DNA of 13,319 bases from CAYYHA01 sp964471535 (GTDB lineage: Bacteria > Myxococcota > Myxococcia > SLRQ01). Below, piece after piece: positions 1 through 6,680 of the stretch (positions are counted from its first letter, which is position 1; the number at the start of each line of letters is the position of its first letter). The position numbers and the translations under genes were made by a program. The notes beneath the pieces were generated by a model. That model had not been told where the DNA came from, made no database searches, and saw only the letters and a program-made list of their open reading frames with translations. The DNA is taken from NCBI GenBank assembly GCA_964471535.1, contig CAYYHA010000102.1:1-13319 (forward strand). Reading direction: 5' to 3'.

Positions 1-1545
1 GTCCACGAGGACCGGCAGGCCAAGGGGCCCTCGGCCCTCGCCTACCGAAGCCTGCCCGTCCGCCACTGGGACCGCTGGTTGCCTGCGACCCGGGCGCACC
101 TCCTCGCCTTCGATGCACAGGGGGGTTCGCGCGTCGACCTGACCCCGGAGGTGGATCGTGAACTCCGGGAGGCCGCCTTCGCCGTCACCCCCGACGGCCG
201 CGCCGTCGTGACGACGTGGCGGGCGGTGGGGCCCGATGGCATCGAATCGGCCTCGCTGTGCCGCTTCGATCTCGAGCAGGGGACACGGAGCACGCTGGCC
301 ACCGCCCGGTGCGAGAGCTACGGGCGCCCGGCGCTCTCTCCCGACGGCGCTTGGGTGGCCGCCCTCTGCGAGCGCCGACACCGGGACCGGGCGCCCACCG
401 TCGAGCCCCACCTCGTGCCCCTCGAGGGGGGCTCGGTGCGCACGCTCGCCCTCGGCGAGCCCCTCCATCCCCGTGAGCTCCTCTTCGGAGCCGATGCCGA
501 AACCCTCGTCCTCGCGGCCGAGGCCGGCTGGCATGCGCCCGTCTTTCTCCTCGGGATCGAGACCGGGGAGCTGGTGCGCGTTACGGCTCCGTCCGCCGGG
601 GGTAGCCACGAGGGTCTGCGCCTCGCCCCGGACGATGCGGTCGTCTACGGAATCCGCCACGGCACCTTCGCGCCCCCCGAGCCCTTCGCCTGTCGCCTGG
701 CGGCGGAAGAGGTGCCCCGTTCGCTGGGCGGGCTCTCCGGCTTCGAGTCCACCCCCGCGAGCCGAGCGGCAGCCCCGGTCCGCTTCGAGCGGCTGCAGGT
801 GCGCGTCCGCGACGGCACGCCGGTGGAGGTGGGCCTCCTCCTCCCAGGCGGCACGGGTCCCCACCCCCTCGTGACCTGGGTGCACGGCGGCCCGCTGTCT
901 GCCTGGCGGGATGGCTGGCACTGGCGCTGGAACCCGCTCGTCTTCGTCGCCCAGGGCTATGCGGTGGCGTTGCCCAACCCGGCGGGGAGCACCGGCTACG
1001 GGGCGGCGATGGCCGACCGCATCTGGGGCAACGTGTGGGGGGAGGCCTGCTTCCACGATCTCATGGACGTGCAGGACGCGCTCGAAGCGCGGCCCGAGAT
1101 CGACGCCCGGCGCACCGGGGTGATGGGGGGATCCTTCGGCGGCTACATGGCCAACTGGATCGGCACCCAGACCGATCGCTTCCGCTGCATCGTCACCCAT
1201 GCGAGCCTCTTCGATCTTCGTGCCTTCTACGGGCGCACCGATCACCCGGCCTGGTTCGCCCTGGAGATGGGCGGTGTTCCCTGGGCGCTGGGCGAGTCCT
1301 TCGACCGCTACGCGCCCGCCGCCCACGTCGAAGGCTGGCGCACGCCCACCTTGATCCTCCATGGCGAGCGGGACTACCGAGTCCCCGTGGGCGAAGGGCT
1401 GGCACTGTTCTCTGCGCTGGTCACGCTCGGTGTGGAGGCGGAGCTCGTGGTCTACCCGGACGAGAACCACTGGATTCGGCGGCCCCGGAACATCGAGGAC
1501 TGGTACGGGCGGTGCCTCGACTTCCTCCGGCGGCACCTGGGGTGA
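1..1545 (+). CDS. S9-family serine peptidase (prolyl oligopeptidase/DPP5-like), 5'-truncated by window edge
   Basis: A serine exopeptidase or oligopeptidase of the prolyl-oligopeptidase clan, expected to clip short peptides. The frame is open from base 1, so the start lies outside; 514 residues are visible, against a usual 650-700. Numbered from base 1, residues 1 to about 245 are the remains of the N-terminal beta-propeller (motifs such as LSPDGAW, and an early LPVRHWDRWL segment typical of DPP5/acylaminoacyl-peptidase-like S9 members). The alpha/beta-hydrolase domain follows. It shows the HGGP loop at 295-298, an NPAGSTGYG segment, the nucleophile in GGSFGGYM (Ser378, codon 1132-1134), Asp458 in HGERDYRVP (1372-1374) and His490 in DENHW (1468-1470), so the triad is complete. 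The signal peptide, if any, lies outside. An internal TTG at 79 is in frame, but there is no reason to start there because the homologous sequence continues upstream of it. The stop codon nearly touches the next gene. The family is certain; the substrate is unknown. Confidence 0.93.
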   Translation, partial: VHEDRQAKGPSALAYRSLPVRHWDRWLPATRAHLLAFDAQGGSRVDLTPEVDRELREAAFAVTPDGRAVVTTWRAVGPDGIESASLCRFDLEQGTRSTLATARCESYGRPALSPDGAWVAALCERRHRDRAPTVEPHLVPLEGGSVRTLALGEPLHPRELLFGADAETLVLAAEAGWHAPVFLLGIETGELVRVTAPSAGGSHEGLRLAPDDAVVYGIRHGTFAPPEPFACRLAAEEVPRSLGGLSGFESTPASRAAAPVRFERLQVRVRDGTPVEVGLLLPGGTGPHPLVTWVHGGPLSAWRDGWHWRWNPLVFVAQGYAVALPNPAGSTGYGAAMADRIWGNVWGEACFHDLMDVQDALEARPEIDARRTGVMGGSFGGYMANWIGTQTDRFRCIVTHASLFDLRAFYGRTDHPAWFALEMGGVPWALGESFDRYAPAAHVEGWRTPTLILHGERDYRVPVGEGLALFSALVTLGVEAELVVYPDENHWIRRPRNIEDWYGRCLDFLRRHLG

Positions 1546-1549
1546 GGAG
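1544..1549 (+). promoter_or_regulatory. Ribosome binding site for the HEAT-cyclophilin gene
   Basis: A GAGGAG core overlaps the last two bases of the peptidase stop codon and lies one base before the ATG at 1551, which is unusually close. It is the only purine-rich Shine-Dalgarno-like run near this ATG. It points to reinitiation or translational coupling with the upstream peptidase gene. The short spacing leaves some doubt about the exact start; a GTG at 1563 in the same frame, 14 bases downstream of the core, is the alternative. Confidence 0.55.
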
Positions 1550-1550
1550 A

Positions 1551-3806
1551 ATGCGCAGGACGGTGATCGGCGCGGCCGCGGCAGAGGGAGGCAGGCGGGG
1601 ATACGGGTGCAGAGGCCGCGTTGGACCGGTGGCCGCTCTGGTCTCGGCGTGTGGGCTCCTCGTGGCCTGCGCCGGAAGGCCCGTGACCCCATCCGACACA
1701 CCACCTGCGCCGGTTCCGAAGCCGCCTCCGGGGGAGCCCCTCGCCGTGGCGCGCGAGGCAGCGCGGGGGGAGGCGGGCCTCCCGCAGCTGGCGCAGCGGG
1801 CGCTGCGGCCGGGGCAAGGGGCGCGGGTGAAGCGGCTCGCGGTGCGGGCCATCGCCCGGGTGGGTGGCGCCGAGGCGGTGACCTGGCTGCGGGGCTTTGC
1901 GCGCAGCGAGGATCCGGTACTGCGTGGCGCCGCGATCGAGGGACTCGGCATCGCCGGGAGTGAGGCCGACGCAGCCGCGGTGGCGGCCGCCTGGGACGAC
2001 CCGGCGTTGCAGGCGGGACGGGAGCGAATCCTGTGGGCGCTGGGGCGCATCGGCACCCCGCGGGAGGAGGGCATCTTCGTCTCTGCGCTGCTTTCCGGTG
2101 ACTCCGCCCTGGTGGCGGCCGCGGGTCGGGCGCTGGGCGTCTGGGGGCGCCGCGGCCTTCCGCTCTCGCCCCGGGTGCGCGACGCGCTCGCGCAGGCGCT
2201 CGCGCACCCAGAACCCGATGCCCGCTTCGGTCTTGCCTACGCGCTTGCCACCGCCGCGGAGCCCGGGAAGGCCGATATCGATCTCTTGGCCTCGCTGCTC
2301 GGAGAGGAGGCGCCCGAGGTGCGGGCGCTGGCAGTCCGTGGCCTGGCGCGCCGCGGGGAACTCGGCCCGGTGGAGGCGGGCCTCGCCGACCCCGACTGGC
2401 GCGTGCAGGTGGAGGCGGTGCGCGGTCTCTCGAGCGCCGAGGCGGGCGAGGCGGGACGCAGGCGCCTCGTCCAATGGCTGGGCGCATGGACGGGTCGTCT
2501 CGAGGCCCCCCGGGCCCACGCCCCTCTCGAAGCGCTTCGCCGCCTTTGGCCGCACACCGACGAGGAGGCGGTGGGGGCGGCCTTCACCGCGCTTGCGGAG
2601 AGAAAGATCGAGGGCGAGCCCCTGGCCTTGGGGGAGTGGGCCTGCCTCCTTGCTGCCGGGCGGACGCGGCAGAGCGCTCGGGCGGCGCCCCTCCTCGGCT
2701 GTCCCCGGGGACCCTGGCCCCTCGCCGCCTGGGCGAAGCTCGTTGCGGCCCTGGTGGAGAAGGGCAGCGAGGCTTTCGATGTCGCGGCGGTGGAGCCGCT
2801 GCTCGCGCACGCGGAGCCGGGCGTGCGCGCGCCCCTTCTCGCGGCCGCCCTGCACGCCCCCGACCCCAAGGTGCGCGCGCTCGGCCTCGAGCGCGCAGCG
2901 GCCGCCCTCGCCGACGACGTACCGATCGTCGCGGCGGCGGTGGCCGACGCCCTGGCGGAGGAGGCGCGGTCGGCGCATCCGAGCGAGCCTGGGCCGGGCC
3001 CCAAGGTCGAAGCGGCGCTCGTCGCGCGGGCGCTCCGTGAGGTGGACTCGGATCCGGCCCTGGGGATCTCCTTCGTCGATGCGGTGGGTGCGCTATCGAT
3101 CGAGGCGGGAAAGGAGGTGTGTCTTCGTGCGGCGCGCCACGCCAATCGGAGCGTGCGGGAGCACGGTCTCACCTGCCTCGCCGAGCTCGGGGTGGGGGTG
3201 CACTTCGTCGGAGCGCGGCAAGCGCCCAAGCCTCCACCGGTGGATCTGGCCTCGGTGCTCCGCGGGCCCCTCCGCCTCGTCTTCGAGACCACGAAGGGGC
3301 GCCTGGTCGTGGCGCTCGAGGCGGAGGAGGCACCGTGGGCGGCCGCCTCGATGGCATCGCTGGCCGGCGCAGGATTCTACGATGGGACCGTCATCCACCG
3401 GGTGGTGCCCAACTTCGTGGTGCAGGGTGGGGACCCCACGGGGAGCGGCTACGGCGGGCCCGGTTATGTGCTTCCCGCCGAGCCGGGGGGCACCTTCCCC
3501 CGCGGCGCAGTGGGAATCGCCGACGCGGGTTGGGAGACCGGGGGCTCCCAGTTCTTCGTGATGCACGCGGAGGCGCCGCACCTGTCGGGGCGCTACACGC
3601 GGGTGGGTCGGGTCGTCGAGGGTCTCGAGGTCGTCGACCGGTTGCTCGTGGGGGACCGGATCCTCTCCGTTCGACGCGCCGGTGTGGCAGCCGGCGCCGG
3701 TGTGCCCCGTGCGCGCAGCGACGGGGCTTCGGCACCGGGCCCACATCGGGCGGCGAACCACAGCCCGATGCCCGCATCCGAGGAGCCGCGGCGGCATGCT
3801 CCGTGA
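1551..3806 (+). CDS. Lipoprotein with HEAT repeats fused to a C-terminal cyclophilin-type peptidyl-prolyl isomerase
   Basis: A predicted 751-residue envelope lipoprotein that should catalyse prolyl cis-trans isomerisation while its helical-repeat arm binds a partner. The basic N-terminus is followed by a hydrophobic stretch ending in the lipobox LVAC (Cys40, codon 1668-1670), then a Pro-rich linker to about residue 62. Residues of about 65-560 are Ala/Leu/Arg/Glu-rich HEAT-like helical pairs, for example the PEVRALAVRGLARRG and PDWRVQVEAVRGL segments. Residues of about 574-708 are the cyclophilin domain: FYDGTVIHRVVPNFVVQGGD with Arg617, Phe622 and Gln625 at the expected catalytic spacing, and GSQFFV with Gln667-Phe669. 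The position of human CypA Trp121 is His677 and that of His126 is Tyr682. A tail of about 40 residues rich in Ala, Pro, Arg and His overlaps the next gene. The start is the ATG five bases after the peptidase stop; the frame stays open further upstream, but that part lies inside the peptidase. The domain calls are secure; the partner protein is unknown. Confidence 0.9.
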   Translation: MRRTVIGAAAAEGGRRGYGCRGRVGPVAALVSACGLLVACAGRPVTPSDTPPAPVPKPPPGEPLAVAREAARGEAGLPQLAQRALRPGQGARVKRLAVRAIARVGGAEAVTWLRGFARSEDPVLRGAAIEGLGIAGSEADAAAVAAAWDDPALQAGRERILWALGRIGTPREEGIFVSALLSGDSALVAAAGRALGVWGRRGLPLSPRVRDALAQALAHPEPDARFGLAYALATAAEPGKADIDLLASLLGEEAPEVRALAVRGLARRGELGPVEAGLADPDWRVQVEAVRGLSSAEAGEAGRRRLVQWLGAWTGRLEAPRAHAPLEALRRLWPHTDEEAVGAAFTALAERKIEGEPLALGEWACLLAAGRTRQSARAAPLLGCPRGPWPLAAWAKLVAALVEKGSEAFDVAAVEPLLAHAEPGVRAPLLAAALHAPDPKVRALGLERAAAALADDVPIVAAAVADALAEEARSAHPSEPGPGPKVEAALVARALREVDSDPALGISFVDAVGALSIEAGKEVCLRAARHANRSVREHGLTCLAELGVGVHFVGARQAPKPPPVDLASVLRGPLRLVFETTKGRLVVALEAEEAPWAAASMASLAGAGFYDGTVIHRVVPNFVVQGGDPTGSGYGGPGYVLPAEPGGTFPRGAVGIADAGWETGGSQFFVMHAEAPHLSGRYTRVGRVVEGLEVVDRLLVGDRILSVRRAGVAAGAGVPRARSDGASAPGPHRAANHSPMPASEEPRRHAP
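3780..3785 (+). promoter_or_regulatory. Ribosome binding site deciding the RND transporter start
   Basis: GAGGAG lies ten bases before the ATG at 3796 and inside the end of the lipoprotein gene. It supports 3796 as the start over the upstream in-frame GTG at 3682, which would add 38 residues rich in Arg, His and Pro with no family resemblance. The 11-base overlap of the two genes suggests translational coupling. Confidence 0.65.
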
Positions 3807-6594
3807 CCGCTTCCTCGCCGGGCTGGCGCGCCTCACGACGCACCATCCGCGGCGGGTTCTCGCAGCGGCGGTGCTGCTGACGCTGGCCAGCGCCTACCTG
3901 GCCGCGGGGCTACAGCTGGAGCTCTCCATCGGGAAGCAGCTACCCGAGGATGCGCCGGAACGCCGCCTCCTCGAGTATGCCAACGAGAACTTCGGGGGGA
4001 TGGACCTGCTCTTCGTCGTCATCCGGGGGACCAAGGATCGCGAGCGCCTCGCAGCGGCGGCGGACCGGGCGGCCGAGGCGCTGTCGAAGATAGAGGGGTA
4101 CGTCGCGCAGGTCTTTCACTCAGTCGACCTCTCCTTCTTTCGCGACCGCGCGCTTCTCTATTCGCGACCCAAGGACCTCCGCGCGCTCCTCGAGCGCCTG
4201 GACGGCGGGGGAAGCGGCGCTCGGGCGCTCCGGGCGCTCTTCTCTGCATCACGCCTGGGGACCCTCCTGGGCGCGGCGGGCACGCTCATGGAGTCGGAGA
4301 TCGTCGAGAGCGAGGGAATCGCCGAGGGAGACTCGCAAGAGGCGGTCCGATGGCTCGATGCGCTCCTCGCCCTCGTCGAGGACGCGGCAGGCGAGCGGCC
4401 GCCGGAGGCCCACGACGTGCTCGGCGATCTCTTCCAGGAGCGAGACGCACACGCGGCGCTCGAGGACGCAGCGTGGGTCGGCCGGGGAGAGCGAAGCCCC
4501 GTGGTCGGCGACCGGCTCTACTTCTTCTCGCCCAGGCGAGATGCGGTCCTCCTCTTCGTCCGGCCCACCCGCCAGGACTACGACTACGGCTTCTCGGAAC
4601 AGATGCTCGCGCGCGTCGAAGCGGCCATGAACGAGGCGCTGGCCGGGACGGGGCTCACCTGGGAGGCGACCGGGAACCTCGCGGTGATGTACGAGGAGAA
4701 TCAGGTCATCACCCGCGACATGGCCCTCACCAGCACGGTGGCACTCGCCGGCATCCTTGGGCTGTTCTTCCTCTTTTTCCGGCGGCTCGGCTTCCTGCTT
4801 GTCGCCGGTGTGCCGCTGGCCCTCTCGGTGGTGTGGACCTTCGGCTTCGTGCGCCTCGCCTTCGGGAGCTTCAACATCGTCACCGCGATCTTCGCCCCCA
4901 TCCTTCTCGGCCTCGGGATCGACTTCAGCATCCATCTCCTTAGCCGGTGGCTGGAGGAGCGCCGTGGTGGCGCCGACTCCGCCACAGCGGCACGGCGAGC
5001 GGTAACCGTGACGGGGCGGGGACTGCTCACCGGCGGCTTGACCACTGCAAGCGCCTTTCTGGCGATGACGATTGCCAGCTACCGGGGCATGAGCCAGATG
5101 GGTTGGGTCGCGGGAGTCGGGATCCTGCTGGAGTTTGCGGCGATGATCACCCTCGTGCCCGCGCTCCTGACCCTCTTCGGAGATCGTCTCCTTGGCGCTG
5201 GGGTCCAGGCCTCCTGGGGAACCATGTTCAGCGATTGGTTGTCTGTTCGGGTCATGCGTCATCCTCGGGCGGTCCTCTTCGCGGCAGCCGTGATCAGCGC
5301 TCTCGCTGCATTCTCGGTCACGAAGGTGCGCTTCAACTACGACATGCGGGAGATCGATCCGCAGGACATGCCGTCGATCGTCGCGATGAAGCGCCTCGAG
5401 CAGGAGTTCGGCATGTCCGTGGACTACGGCATGGTGCTCGCCGACGACCAAGAGGAGGAGAGGCGGCGGGTGCAGGCACTCGAGCAGAAGGCGACGGTGG
5501 GAAAGGTAGACTCCAGCCTGGTCTACCTCCCTCGGTCGCAGGAGGAGACGCTCGATCTCGCCCGGCAGTTGCTCGATCGCCTGCAGGCAACGGAGCAGGG
5601 GCGCGGGGAAGCAGAGGCACCGGCGCAAGGGGCCCAGCCGTCCGAGGGGGCCGTGGAGGGCGAGGGGCTGCGGCGCCTCGCCCGGGCCGCACGGGCGGTG
5701 GTGCAGACGGCGGTGCTCGCAGGTGAGTTCGAGGTCGAAGACCGGGCTCGGGCCCTGGCCGAGAAGGCGGAGGCGCTCGCCGCGCGCTTCGAGGCATCGG
5801 GCCCCACACAGCGGGCGAGAGAGATCGCCCGTCACATCGTGGCGGAGCGGGAACGGATGCGCCGCGCCACACGGGCAGCCATCGAGGCAGGTGGACTCGA
5901 CGTCGACGACCTACCCGAGTCGATTCGCCAGAGCTACGTGGGGCGCGACGGGCGCCGTCTCATCTATGCCTATCCCAGAGAGAACCTCTGGGACGAGCGC
6001 TTCATGGGCCGCCACGTGGCCGAGTTGAAGGAAGTGGGGGGCGACGATGTCCTCGGCATTGCGCTGCTCTTCCACGCGCTCATCACCGGTGTGATGGAGG
6101 ACTTCGGCAAGGCGTCGCTGCTGTCGCTGCTGGCGGTGATCGCCTTCCTGCTGCTTGACTTTCGCCACCTCGGCCGCGTCCTGCTCGCGCTGATCCCGCT
6201 GGCGGCGGGCGCTCTGTGGATGCTCGGCCTCTTGCCGCCGCTGGGGATTCGCCTCGACTACGTCAACATCGCGATGGTCCCCATCATCCTCGGGATCGGG
6301 ATCGACGACGGCGTGCACATGCTCCACCGGTACCTCGACGACCGGGCCAGCGGTGCCAGCCGCCAGGCGGCGATTCGCGATATGGCGCACCACACCGGCC
6401 ATGCGGTGCTCCTGACCACGTTGACCACCGCGGTGGGCTTCGGGTCCATCGGACTCGCCGAGCACAATGGCCTCAAGGGACTCGGGATCACCGTGGGTCT
6501 CGGCATCCTGGCGTGCTACCTCGCCTCGGTCACGCTGCTGCCGGCGCTTCTTGCCCTGCGATCTGCTGCGTCGGACGCAGGGGAAGAGCGGTGA
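3796..6594 (+). CDS. RND/MMPL-family transporter with two SSD-like membrane halves
   Basis: A 932-residue inner-membrane transporter of the RND superfamily, closest in style to the MMPL/HpnN-like exporters that move lipids or other hydrophobic compounds using the proton gradient. It has the internal duplication of the family. Half one has TM1 (about 21-39), a large extracytoplasmic loop (about 40-310) and TM2-6 (about 312-462). Half two has TM7 (about 494-510), a second loop (about 512-770) and TM8-12 (about 773-925). The TM4 motif is GLGIDFSIH (Asp376), and its TM10 counterpart is GIGIDDGVH (Asp837, Asp838); these acidic residues are the probable proton-relay sites. The second loop carries a Glu/Gly/Ala/Gln-rich segment at about 598-622, followed by a charged helical stretch to about 699, giving the loops different character. 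The start at 3796 is chosen on the Shine-Dalgarno sequence and on the typical short basic N-terminus before TM1. It overlaps the lipoprotein gene and ends the operon. The substrate cannot be read from sequence. Confidence 0.93.
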   Translation: MLRDRFLAGLARLTTHHPRRVLAAAVLLTLASAYLAAGLQLELSIGKQLPEDAPERRLLEYANENFGGMDLLFVVIRGTKDRERLAAAADRAAEALSKIEGYVAQVFHSVDLSFFRDRALLYSRPKDLRALLERLDGGGSGARALRALFSASRLGTLLGAAGTLMESEIVESEGIAEGDSQEAVRWLDALLALVEDAAGERPPEAHDVLGDLFQERDAHAALEDAAWVGRGERSPVVGDRLYFFSPRRDAVLLFVRPTRQDYDYGFSEQMLARVEAAMNEALAGTGLTWEATGNLAVMYEENQVITRDMALTSTVALAGILGLFFLFFRRLGFLLVAGVPLALSVVWTFGFVRLAFGSFNIVTAIFAPILLGLGIDFSIHLLSRWLEERRGGADSATAARRAVTVTGRGLLTGGLTTASAFLAMTIASYRGMSQMGWVAGVGILLEFAAMITLVPALLTLFGDRLLGAGVQASWGTMFSDWLSVRVMRHPRAVLFAAAVISALAAFSVTKVRFNYDMREIDPQDMPSIVAMKRLEQEFGMSVDYGMVLADDQEEERRRVQALEQKATVGKVDSSLVYLPRSQEETLDLARQLLDRLQATEQGRGEAEAPAQGAQPSEGAVEGEGLRRLARAARAVVQTAVLAGEFEVEDRARALAEKAEALAARFEASGPTQRAREIARHIVAERERMRRATRAAIEAGGLDVDDLPESIRQSYVGRDGRRLIYAYPRENLWDERFMGRHVAELKEVGGDDVLGIALLFHALITGVMEDFGKASLLSLLAVIAFLLLDFRHLGRVLLALIPLAAGALWMLGLLPPLGIRLDYVNIAMVPIILGIGIDDGVHMLHRYLDDRASGASRQAAIRDMAHHTGHAVLLTTLTTAVGFGSIGLAEHNGLKGLGITVGLGILACYLASVTLLPALLALRSAASDAGEER

Positions 6595-6680
6595 GCGCGG
6601 GCTGGGCCGTGGGGCGTCCCGGCCGTTACAGCCGGATCGAGAGCGAGGCACCGGTGCGATCCAGCGCCGGGTCCCACCGC
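6595..6680. other. Convergent intergenic gap with short inverted repeats
   Basis: The 86-bp space between the stops of the transporter and the TPR gene is the only true intergenic sequence in the window. It contains a 6-bp perfect inverted repeat, GGATCG (6634-6639) and CGATCC (6657-6662), which extends to 8 of 9 pairs if one mismatch is allowed. Its 17-base loop contains the 10-bp palindrome GCACCGGTGC (6648-6657). A smaller stem, CCGGC/GCCGG, spans 6619-6635. No T-tract follows on either strand. It could act as a bidirectional, Rho-assisted transcription end, but such short GC-rich repeats also arise by chance. Confidence 0.4.
6634..6662. terminator. Weak candidate bidirectional terminator hairpin
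   Basis: A stem of six perfect pairs, with a possible two further pairs beyond one mismatch, lies between two converging genes. The loop is itself palindromic. Without a U-tract it does not meet the usual intrinsic-terminator pattern. The call rests on position and symmetry only. Confidence 0.2.

Noticed and set aside
1035..1550. Upstream extension of the HEAT-cyclophilin frame
   Set aside because: The region codes for the catalytic core of the S9 peptidase in another frame. The lipoprotein signal and Shine-Dalgarno sequence place the start at 1551.
1452..2978. Minus-strand open frame of 508 codons opposite the peptidase end and HEAT region
   Set aside because: It is a low-complexity, Arg-rich shadow crossing two real genes on the other strand.
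3682..3795. GTG start giving the RND transporter 38 extra residues
   Set aside because: The extra residues are Arg/His/Pro-rich and unlike the family. ATG 3796 has a GAGGAG at ten-base spacing and leads directly into TM1.
4249..5835. Minus-strand open frame of 528 codons opposite the RND transporter
   Set aside because: Its His/Arg/Glu/Pro-rich translation has no family features; it is the complement of the membrane-helix codons of a well-supported transporter.
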